Below, in pieces: positions 48,413 through 57,915 of a DNA stretch of 64,000 nt. Below the pieces are notes generated by a model. That model did no database searches, had not been told where the DNA came from, and saw nothing but the letters and a program-made list of their open reading frames with translations. A program made the position numbers and the translations under genes. Position 1 is the stretch's first letter. Every line of letters starts with the position of its first letter. Source of the stretch: Verpa conica (taxonomy: Eukaryota > Ascomycota > Pezizomycetes > Pezizales > Morchellaceae); assembly GCA_033030425.1 (NCBI GenBank), contig JAUFSD010000003.1:2542001-2606000 (forward strand). The letters run 5' to 3'.

Positions 48413-48839
48413 AGGTATACAGTGAGAATATTACACATCACAATAGCCTACCATTTAGTCCGTTATGATATAAAGAAGCCACCCCCACCTTGCCAGAGGA
48501 GATCATTTGAGGGGTTCTCCATGACGGTTGAGGTTAGTCCTAGTGTGTATTGTGGTGTTGATGTCCAGATAAGAATGTGCCGTGATGTCATGCCGATATA
48601 TCAGACCCACTATACACGTGCCGTGTGCATGCAAAGGGCCCTATAGAATCTCTCCCCACGGCCCGAGTCTTGGCTTTTGCATGAGTTGCCCCTCTACAGT
48701 TAGAGCTACCTATGAGAACAATTATAACGACTATCAACAAGGCGGGGGAATCTACGAAATATCTAGGTTGCCAGTAATAGCCCTAATCTTAGATATCACC
48801 ATTTATATAGTATAGGAGAACGTACCAAAGCTACGCGTC

Positions 48840-50400
48840 CTGTAAAATATCAATCACTAGGACACTTTTCTTTTTTACCCGGCGGTGAACTCGACAAACA
48901 GCGCGATATCAGAAGGGGAGAGGGGCGGACATGCCCCAAAAAAGGATACATAACTACAAACTAATCAACGGGGGGAATCTAGCGCGCCACGCGTGCTGTA
49001 GATCATTCAAATGACAAGGGTACAGCGTGATACCCATAGGGTTATATAATCCACACCAACATACTTTAAGAAGTATACATGTAGTTTCTTGGGGTATTAC
49101 CATTAGTACTCGTAGTCTCATAGTGTTTTCGGAGCCAGGCTACGGGGCAGCCACCGACCAGGGGGGCGAGGCCAACAAAGTATTGGCCATATCTCTACCT
49201 TACTACCTATATTTGCCCTTGATTTCCTTTAGGGGGTCTATGAAAACAGTAGTTGAGTAACATCTAGCACTGTGATAGGAAAGAAAATCACTGTTCACTC
49301 GAGCTGTGGTAGTGAGTACATCCTCACGTAGGTGGCGGTCCCGGGCGCTTGGCTCCGAAAACACTATGAGACTACGAGTAGCCTCCCTCCGCCCTTACAG
49401 CCTCTGGTAGAATTATTCTGGAAACAGGGATTATCGAGCAGGGGCTTCTAGCCAATGCTATTGTCCAAACCTTCGTCAAAAACATAGAAGACGAATTATG
49501 TTGCGCGCCACATTTCCACAATAATTCTACCGAGAGCTGTACAGATTCACTCATTACAGACAAAGAACTACAAAATTACATACGCTCTTCATCATTTCTA
49601 TTTTACTCTTCTTCTCAAGATCCAAAATAATAAGGAGATTATCATCACTGCCAGTCAATACTAACTATACTTGTACACCCCACATCAATCTAAAGAATAG
49701 CTGGCACATAAAACGAAAAACTATTACTACGGCATTTTCCACATCTTTTAGCTCGTGACCAAGACTTTTTTTATCTTGTTTTTGCTTACTTCTATTACGC
49801 AAAATCTTCCTCAGAAGGCAGCCCATTCCCATTATCCCCACGGGTCGGTTTCATTTGATAGCGATGTATTGAGTGAAAATCCATGACGTGTGTGGTGCAA
49901 CATCCCATCCCACCCGTGACCACTCCCAATAGTTGCATAAGCTGGCGCAATATCCGGAGGGGGTGAATTGAAAGGGAAAAAAAGAGAGATTGCATCAGGG
50001 CCGGGGGCGACGCTCAAAAGATTTTGCCACGGCTCTATTTATCTTACCTTCTGACCAACAAAATGCGGGGTCGGTGCGGTCAATTACTCCTAGCTATGGG
50101 TTAGGGTTACCTAATAGCCGAAGCGAGCAACCGCAGCCGGCGCACAACTATATGTACATGTACCTACTGGGAGATGGGGCTCTGCAAACCCAAGCGGAGA
50201 CTTGATGTATGGCTGTTGAACCTGAACCGAAGTTATCCCAGCCAGTTATTCTACTCGCTTTCGCCCCGTGCCTATCTAGCAAGCCCCCTTTGAAATAATT
50301 ACGCTACACCTCAGCTTACGTGTGAAATGACGCAGAGGGGGTAAATATAGGGATGGATTAACAAGTGTTATTATCGAGGAGTTATCCCCTCGACCTACTT
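48840..50400. other. Gene-free stretch with inverted repeats
   Basis: No gene is supported. The frame at 49027-49260 overlaps one arm of a perfect inverted repeat (49107-49380). A second, shorter inverted pair lies at 49406-49421 and 49514-49529. The rest is AT-rich. Confidence 0.5.
49107..49380. repeat. Perfect 31-bp inverted repeat, 212-bp spacer
   Basis: The arms 49107-49137 and 49350-49380 are exact reverse complements; each contains CTCATAGTGTTTTCGGAGCC on one strand. The 212-bp interior has no recognisable coding content. Possible readings are a short non-autonomous inverted-repeat element or a recent inverted duplication. I could not define a target-site duplication outside the arms. 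Confidence 0.85.
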
Positions 50401-50404
50401 ATAC

Positions 50405-50419
50405 TAAGCTACTAGTCTA
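50405..50419. repeat. Target-site duplication of the LINE, 3' copy
   Basis: TAAGCTACTAGTCTA directly abuts the poly-T tract. An identical copy lies at 56144-56158. The pair defines the element boundaries exactly. Confidence 0.95.
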
Positions 50420-50446
50420 TTTTTTTTTTTTTTTTTTTTTTTTTTT
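50420..50446 (-). repeat. Poly(A) tail of the LINE
   Basis: Twenty-seven consecutive T on the plus strand, directly between the target-site duplication and the 3' untranslated region of the element. Confidence 0.95.
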
Positions 50447-53400
50447 AATCAGGCGATTTTATTATTCTGGGTACAAAATCTGGTATGCAGTATAAACTAT
50501 GACCTAAAAAGAACCCTTCCCCTTCCTAAAAATAAACCACGACCCCCTTCAGAATTCCAAAAATAACAAATAATTTAACACAGGAAATGAAAAGAAAATT
50601 TTTGACAAAATCAATGTACTACTCAAATATATCTTCCTTCCTTCTGACTTATTGTCTTGGTGCCGTTATACACGGACTTGATAGGCTTGATAGCTCCTTA
50701 TGACTCGGAGTAGGTAATAGAGGTGAGAGAGGACGTAGTGAGGGAGGACGGCACTGGTGACGGGAGTGCTTTTTTTGGGAAGTTTATTTTGTTTTGAACA
50801 ACGAAGGTCCCGACGAGTAGCGTAAGGGCTTCGGAGCTCCAAATTTCGTCAAGGGATCTAATGTTGGGTAAGAGAGAATTTCTGGATATGGCGAGACTGG
50901 GACAGTGCAGAAGCACGTGTTCTGTTGTTTCGGGAGAAAGAAGACACCTGGGGCAGGTGTCAGGAGTGTGAAAATTTATCCACGACTTATGGGCGTTTAG
51001 ATAGCTCTTTTCCACCCGCATTTGATGGAGACGGGAGGATTGAAACTTGTGAAGAGACATAAAGTATGGTGTTGTGAGGGAACAACCATATTTGTAGTAG
51101 ATAGGTGGGGGAAAGAGAATCTCCCAATTCTTTAGGAGCTGTTGCTTGACCATAATCGAAAGACTTTTATGGCTGAGGTTGGAGCCTAGTAATGGTTTGA
51201 CTAGGGAACCTAAAAATTCGATTGGCAGGTGATTCACGCCTGCTTTGGCGACCGAATTCCACTTTTTGGGAGGATTGGGGAGGCCTTTGAGAAGTTCGGA
51301 ATGTGAGTAACTCCGTTCGGGGGAGATGGTTGGGAACGACGAATCAAACCGGGCCGTGACTGGGTTGTTAAGGGGATGGGCAGTGGCAACTCGAATGGCA
51401 TGTTTGATTTTAAGATAATGAAGGTAAAGTATTAACGGGGGGGCGGATGCCTCTGCCCATAGAGCGTGTAGATTGGTCGACCTAAAGCAACCTAGGGCCC
51501 ACCTGAGAACAGAGTTCCAAAAGACCTCCATTTCTTTTAGGGCTGAGGTGGGGGTAAAAAGAGTGGCTCCATAGGTAAGCATGGGGCGAATAGCGAGAGT
51601 AGCGAGTTTCCTGCAGTTTCCTGAGGAAAGACCTTTTCCGGGAGAGGAAAATCTATGAAGAATGCCGAAGGAGGCCTGGGCGGACGCCAGTCTTCTTATA
51701 AAATGATCGTTGGGGTTAAATGAGGGTGAGAACCAGTAGCCAACCCACCGGACTATTGGTTTTGGATGGAAGGTGTGTCCATCGATACACACGGAAAGAT
51801 GTGAGACTGGGGACTTGTCTCTGGGAGTGCGCCAGTGCATCAGCTCAGTTTTAGCGACTGAGAAGGACACGTTACGGGGGGCTGCATCGTTTTTAAGACG
51901 ATAGTAATTTTCTTGGAGTAAAAGAATGTTTTCCTCAACTGTGGGTGAGGCAACCGTGATGGCAAAATCATCAACGTATGATAGGGTAATGCCTGGTGAT
52001 GGTTCCAGGTGGTGTAAAACGCTAACATAAATAACAAATAATAAGGGAGAGATGGGGGATCCCTGGGGGACCCCAACTTGAACGGGAACAGCTAGCTTGG
52101 GGGAGCCTTTATAAAGTAAGGTGACCCAGCGATCGGACAGAAAGGACAGGATCCAATTGACCATATAGGGGGGAACGCTTTGGGAAGTAAGAATGGAGGC
52201 TAGGGTGTGTTTAACCACATTATCAAAGCCGCCTTTAATATCTAGAAAAAGAGTGGAGACTTTCAGCTTAGCTAACTGCATAGCTCTGATTTCGTTGTAA
52301 AAGACAGTGGTGGCGTCTGAGGTGGAGAGGCCTGCGACTGAGCCGCACTGGTGTGGATGAACTAGGCCTGTGGCTTTCGCAATCTTTGCCAGTCTAAGGG
52401 TGACAACTTTCTCCAGAACTTTAGAGAAGATTTGGAGAAGCACAATTATTCGATAGGAGGAGGTGGCTGTGTAGTCGTCTTTGCCTGGTTTGGCTAGGAC
52501 CACACCGTTTGCCTTTTTTAAGGAAAGTGGGTGATAACCGCTTTTTAAAAGAGGGGTAAGTATTCTGGGAATGAGTGTGGGGTTAATCCTGTGGACACCT
52601 TTCCATATTGAGTAGGGAATGGAGTCGGGTCCTGGTGCCGACAGATTGGATGTTTTGGAAAGAACGTGCTGAATTTCTTCAGGGGTAATAATGGGAACAC
52701 TGTGAAACCGTAGGGGAAAAGGGGAGCCAGTATCTGGTCTAGGGGGAAAGAAGGCATTCACTAAATTTTCATTTAGGATTTGGGGTGTGGGGGAATTGGG
52801 AATGGACGGGATTCGGTCCTCAGATCTGGTGGCCATTTTCTTAAGTCGCCACATATCGGAAGGGGAAGCGTTGGACACAAACGTGTTCCAGTGGTCGCGT
52901 TTGGCTTTTTTTATGGCGTTAAAGTAGGTGTTTTTGGCCGCTTTAAGCTCAAATGGAGGGGAGAGTCCTTTGCGGTAGGACTTGTGAACGCTGTGATAAA
53001 TAGACCTTAATTGGGAAAGATTAGGGTTCCACCAGGGTTTCGACCATGATGAGACTCTCTTTGTGGGGGTATGTAAAAGAAGAACATTGTAAAGTTGATT
53101 AAAGGACTCGTCGAACCAGCTGTCTAGGTCAGGAGAGTCAGAGGGAAGTTGAAACTCGCTTAACTGGGGAGCAATAAGGTCCCAATTAGCGAGGGCCCAG
53201 TTAGGGGTGTTGTAGGGAGAAAAATCGGAGTCTGGGGGGGCCAGCTGACAGAGTATGACTCTGTGGTCTGAGCCTGAGGGAACTGGTGGGATGAGCCACT
53301 TTTGGATTAGTTGAATTGCGGAACGATTGGCCCAGGTAAAGTCGATAACGCTGTGTCGCTTTCTTGGGTCAGGGGAAATTCTGGTGTACTTCCCAGGTGT

Positions 53401-53843
53401 GTTAACGAGCGAAAAGCCGAGTTGGTTGGCTAGCCTAAAATAGGGAGTGGAAAGATTTAGTTCTGTTGTGGAGAACTTTCGTAAAGGGTCCGCGGCAGGA
53501 GAGTGAACATTAAAGTCTCCAACAACGACGGTAGGGACTGACGAGGCCTGAAAGGCTAAATAAGGGGGGACGGATCTGACAGAGTCAGACACCTGTCTGT
53601 TGTAAACATTAACGAGTGTTAATGATGTAAATGTACGATTTGACGTAACAAAATGTAATGTAATGAGCGCGATGTCCCCTCGGTGCGAGGGGGTCTGGGT
53701 AACGGAATTCTTATCCAAAAATGAAAGATTAACGTAAAAGCACACCGACACCTTATCTGACTGACGTGTGGGTGTGGGTTTAAAAAGGGCAAAATTAGGT
53801 GCAACTAAAGGAGAGTGATTAAATAATGGGGGTTCTTGCACAG

Positions 53844-53848
53844 CTATA
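53844..53848. repeat. 5-bp duplication flanking the nested LTR, left copy
   Basis: CTATA at 53844-53848 is repeated at 54486-54490 on the other side of the insert. Five bases is the usual duplication for LTR retrotransposon integrases. Confidence 0.85.
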
Positions 53849-54485
53849 TGTCGCAGGCAGCTCCGAGGATACCAACGCCACCGTCGCACGGAACAAGACC
53901 AAAACTGGACCACACCCCAGCAAGAGAGTCACCTTCGACCTCGCCCCCACTAGGCGATCGAGTCGATTGAATGCGCGCATTGTGAGCGATTTAACGGAAA
54001 GGGAATAATGGGCGCGGGAAGGCTCGTATCCACGCACGCGAGGTTTATGGGGGTTTGTGTCTCTGGCAATAAGGTTCTCCGGGCCGACGGCCCCTCGTGG
54101 TAGTTTCGGAATTTACGTAACGTTATCGTATGACCCCAGGAGCCCTTTGTACCCTTTGTATGCGGTTTGTATGAGAAAGATACCTTTCTGTTGGATATGA
54201 CATATCCAACAGAAACAGTAAATTTAGTTTAGAGTGAAAAAGTCTTCTTTGGCGTTAAGGTTATTTGGGAAGCAGAGAAGAAGGAAAAATAGAGCGTATA
54301 AGGAGGCGCCTGCAGGATTTTCTTAGCACGCATGACGTCTTGTTTATATTGTTTGGTAAAGAAATATTACAGAGTTTTTCACTTGTAATATCTTTTGTAG
54401 TAACACCGTTCATTGTCGCTGTCTCGATCGCTGTCACCGTTCCGTTGCCTAGGCTTCACCGTACCATCCCAACCGCCCCGCCACA
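53849..54485. mobile_element. Solo-LTR-like insertion (637 bp) inside LINE ORF2
   Basis: The segment begins TGTCGC and ends GCCACA, so it has the TG...CA ends and short imperfect inverted termini of an LTR, and a 5-bp target duplication CTATA. Its removal rejoins ORF2 in frame. It is most simply a solo LTR left by recombination between the two LTRs of a retrotransposon. A small plus-strand frame (53826-54008, starting in LINE sequence) ends inside it, and a 31-nt perfect palindrome lies at 54185-54215. No gag or pol domain is present. A short non-autonomous element of another class is possible but less consistent with the ends. Confidence 0.85.
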
Positions 54486-54749
54486 CTATAACTTGTGCTG
54501 AGTGAACTACTGGATTTGAGAATAGAGAGAGAAACACATTATTGCTCCCGGCGCAGTTGTGTTGAATGATGTTAAAAAGAGGGGATTGTTTAGTGGTTGT
54601 GCTAAACATTTAATTGGTGTCGTTCATCGCCACTTCTTCGGTGGCGTCTGAAGAGGGTAGGGCCTCCTGGGTAGGTCCGTCTCTGAGTTTGTTGATAATG
54701 GAAATGCGGTGAGGGCATTTCGAAAAATTTGCTGTGTGGTTCTGCATGA

Positions 54750-56098
54750 TTAGACGCTTGGAGGGGAGGCGACGCAGCAATTGGGTTTTGGGCGAACGTG
54801 GCCAGGGCACGTGGTGACGGCGCACTGGTGTTTGTCCCTAGGGTGGCCTAAGGAGCAGATGGGGCAGGTAGGTTCTTTTTGTTTGCACCCTTTGGTTGGG
54901 TGCCCGAACTTGTAGCAGTTGCGGCAGAGAGTGGCTTTGGAGGCTGACCACATGACGGAGCAGTGGCGGGGGCGCGAGAATAGTCTAATGGTGGTGCCAA
55001 TGATGGCTGCTTCTTCGGCTGTAACAGTGATGACCACTGTTGAGAACTTCTGGGTGTTGCGGGTGGCGTCATCAGCAGTGAGGAAGCGGGAGTCGAGAGG
55101 AGTAATCCCTGTTGCGAGTTTAACCGCTTCAGGGAAGGATTTCTTGAGGTGATCAAGGTCGGGGAATTCGCTGAGGGGGATGCCTCTGACGGCAACATCG
55201 CAGGTGGTGGGAGCTTGCTTGAACAACTGAAACGGGTTGGCGGAGTCGTTGACCGTTTGGTTGAGGATGGCTGTGAGTCCTTCGAAGAAGGGGGCGTACG
55301 TGGAGGCTGGGACCGTAGGGGGGGCGGTGACTGAGACAGCTCCACGTTGGTTGATGGAGACTGTGAGTGAGGTGACGGGGGCGACCTGACCTCCTTTAGC
55401 GAGGAACTGGCCTAGTAGGGCGGGAAGGCGTTGAACGAGGGATTCGGAGTCTTTGAGGGGGGAGGGGGTCTGTCTAGACGAGAAGAACCTTCGCTGGGCA
55501 GTGGGTAAAGTCTTGGGCTTGTCCTCCGTGACTTTCGGTTGCTTGGGGCGAGGGTTAGTGGTCTTCTTGGTGGCCTTGGGGGTGGGGGTGTTGTTGGCAG
55601 CCGACTTGGCTGCGTCAACGTAGGACATCTTTTCGGTGACAGTGACCGGCGTGGTGGAGGATTTGGCAGGTGGGCTCTGATAGGCGGGACCGGCGGGAGT
55701 GACTGACTGAGTTCTCTGATGGGGAAAAGTTGCGGGGGGGGAGGAAACTGAGTTTTTAACGCTTTTGATGATGGCGCAGTGCCGAAGCGGTCGTGAAGCG
55801 GCTGTGGGGGTGGTTGGAAGCGTCTGGTCTTTGGTGAATGTAAATCGACTTTGGTATTGATTGTTTGAAGTTGGTGGGTGAGTTCGAGGGCGGCATGTTT
55901 GGCCTGGGCCGCAACCTTAAAGGTGGAGCAAAGGAGGGTGAGAAGCAGCTTCTCCATGGGGGAAGTACTGTCGTTACTGATAGCGTTGGAGACAGTAGTG
56001 GCAATGAGTGATGAGTCTGGCATGCCTATTTCATGGTCTATAAGACCAATCTGTAGGTTGTCGAAGATTTCGGAGAGAGAGGGGTCAGGGCTTGGCAT
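54750..56098 (-). pseudogene. LINE ORF1 (nucleic-acid-binding, CCHC), with a frameshift
   Basis: ORF1 starts with ATG at 56098. Coding continues in that frame to about 55740, then in another frame through 55628 to a stop at 54750. The switch coincides with a run of eight G on the plus strand (55734-55741), a classic slippage site. The N-terminal part is predicted helical; the middle is Pro/Ser/Thr rich. The C-terminal part holds CCHC-type knuckles LCRNCYKFGHPTKGC and CPICSLGHPRDKHQC. Such proteins bind the element RNA and act as chaperones. The frameshift may be a real mutation, a sequencing error in the homopolymer, or programmed slippage. A second possible shift near 54780 would change the last residues. 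Confidence 0.8.
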
Positions 56099-56143
56099 TT
56101 TGAAGCCTGGAATTTTTGTGAGTTTGGTGGGGAAAGGTGGTTG

Positions 56144-56158
56144 TAAGCTACTAGTCTA
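56144..56158. repeat. Target-site duplication of the LINE, 5' copy
   Basis: Identical 15-bp copy of the sequence at 50405-50419, directly beyond the 5' end of the element. Confidence 0.95.
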
Positions 56159-57861
56159 ATCCCTTGTCTAATTAGGTCATAGTTTAGAACTACATACCAG
56201 ATTTGTACCCAGGAACTTGACATAAAAAACCCTTGTCTAATCAGGCCATCTGATAGTCTTATCAGATGCTGACTAACTGGTCCACAGTTCTCTATCCTGT
56301 TATGATCACCTTTTGGTGATTATGTCACCAAGGGACGGCTTAGTCATGAAAGACGTGAAAAGAGTTTTATTTATGAATGATGATAGAGACAAAGGAAAAA
56401 ACGGAGCTTTTGTATACTAGGGATGATGCCAAGTATCCTGATGACTAATCGTTCATGACATCCTGTAATATATTAACTAACGGCCCCGTGTGTTTGGGTA
56501 ATCTAGGCAGCTAATGATCTTTAATTTATCTCTATACCATAGCCTAGGTGCTGTATATATCTATGATTAACTCATTCATGTATGTCTGTACACGCGTAAT
56601 AGTAGATCTATATCTCCTGTAGGTACCCGAGCTATATCCCCCTTCATAGACTGAATTGACATAGACAACAGTCAGATTAATTATCCTCTGGTTTTTATGG
56701 ACTTTTTCCAAAGGGTGTACGTATCGATACCATGGCTTGTAGATCTACAGTATGGGGTACTGCGTATGAGTTACGTATATCACCAAAATACCACCTACAT
56801 GTATTTATAGGGAAATACGCATAATAGGTAAAAAGATCCAAATAATAAGGTTTCTGGGCTCCCAGAAAACCTTGGCTTATCTATCTATAGCCAAGATGTT
56901 CTAATTCATCGGATATCTAGGTCAACTCTTTACCGATTATGAAATAGAGATTTATCTCACTAGTACTAGTACGTACGTAAGCTGAAAACTTACGCTATAC
57001 TCTATTTATTGTACCCGTGCATGACACACACTAAGTACGCGGAAATATAAGTTCCTGATAGGGAATATCTATTGAACGCCGAGACTTTAAAGTATACCTA
57101 TTCATTTATTAGTAAGGATACTCACTTTCGCTATAAGAATACTCGCTATAATAAGTACTCTATAAGAAACACATTTCTTAGTCCCATATTTTTTTAGTAA
57201 TGAAATAAGTATATATCTATAAGGATATTCTTAGTTTTGTAATATGATACCTCCTCCACTCCTATAACACCCCAACCAAAGACTTGCCCGTTATTAGTAG
57301 AGTAGTCTTGTAAAAAACCACCATATGAGTCATTGCTTATTCCACTAGGGGGCTCTTGTTATTTTACTACTACTTCAGCCACATTCTTCTATTAGAGACT
57401 TGGCGTAAAATTTCCTAGTTACAAGAAGGGGTAATGATGGGGAAATCTTACCCATCCCACCATACTGCACTTCACAATAACTGAGAAAAAGTCATAAAGT
57501 ATCACTCACATTCTTTATAAGAATATCAGTTCACGCTCCCAACCGTATTCTTATAGTAGAAGTGTACTATACTTAATACCTTTCGTGGGTATTTAGAAAC
57601 GCGCAGAACCGGTATACGCTTAAGTATAATTTCATAATGTAAATTTATAACTTACAAAGATAGGTATAGAATCGATATCGATATCCTTCTACCAAATAGC
57701 GATAGTACCTCCCTAGAGTTATTACTACTATGTCTCCCATGAATAATTACCGTAGAATTTTCATATTATGTATTCCATTATATAGAATATTAGGCTTCTC
57801 TATTATATATAAATTCAACCACTTCGAGATTCTTATTAGCTTATGTTATGTCATGAAGGAT

Positions 57862-57915
57862 CACTCGACAAATGCTCCTAGCTACATAGCTAGCGCTCTA
57901 CCCAATTAAAGCACA
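57862..57915 (-). other. tRNA-like relic
   Basis: On the minus strand GCTTTAATTGGGTAGAGC resembles a tRNA D-arm and A box, with a pairable GCTT/GAGC stem. A 5-bp palindromic stem CTAGC/GCTAG with a 6-nt loop follows, then a weak B-box-like TGTCGAGTGATCC. The anticodon loop is too short and no acceptor stem forms. It is probably a decayed tRNA or the head of a tRNA-derived SINE. Confidence 0.35.

Larger units (their letters stand above)
50698..54609 (-). pseudogene. LINE ORF2 (AP endonuclease-reverse transcriptase), split by an LTR insertion
   Basis: ORF2 begins at the ATG at 54609, is cut at 54486, and resumes at 53843 to its stop at 50698. Removing the insert and one 5-bp duplication leaves 3270 nt, an exact 1089-codon frame with no other stop. 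Domains in order: endonuclease start (NIIQHNC at about 13-19), AVQEPP (42-47), GDFN near 150 and GSDH near 235; then reverse transcriptase with motif A FLDIKGGFDNV (about 575), GVPQGSPISPLLF, and the catalytic YVDD (about 662). A C-terminal Cys/His knuckle CPRC...HVLLHC lies near 1005. The second part alone (53913-50698) is open for 1071 codons but its first 23 are LTR sequence. The product would nick DNA and copy the element RNA. As it stands the gene is broken within the endonuclease domain. Confidence 0.93.
50420..56143 (-). mobile_element. Tad-like non-LTR retrotransposon (LINE), with a nested LTR insertion
   Basis: The element reads on the minus strand from 56143 to a 27-nt poly(A) tail (plus-strand T run 50420-50446). 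It is flanked by a perfect 15-bp target-site duplication, typical of target-primed reverse transcription. ORF1 carries CCHC zinc knuckles. ORF2 carries an AP-type endonuclease, reverse transcriptase and a C-terminal Cys/His motif. No RNase H domain was seen. The architecture and motifs point to the Tad clade of fungal LINEs. Without the nested 637-bp insert plus its 5-bp duplication, the element would be 5082 bp, so it is essentially full length with both ORFs. The intact duplication and long tail imply a recent insertion. The LTR-like insert came later, because it interrupts the LINE. Confidence 0.95.

Noticed and set aside
53826..54008. 60-codon plus-strand frame as a host gene
   Set aside because: It begins in LINE sequence and crosses the LTR boundary, so it is a junction artefact.
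54379..54609. 76-codon minus-strand frame as an independent small protein
   Set aside because: Its first 41 codons are the start of LINE ORF2; the remainder is LTR sequence.
54919..55334. Plus-strand frames opposite LINE ORF1
   Set aside because: They are antisense to the zinc-knuckle coding region and have no motifs.
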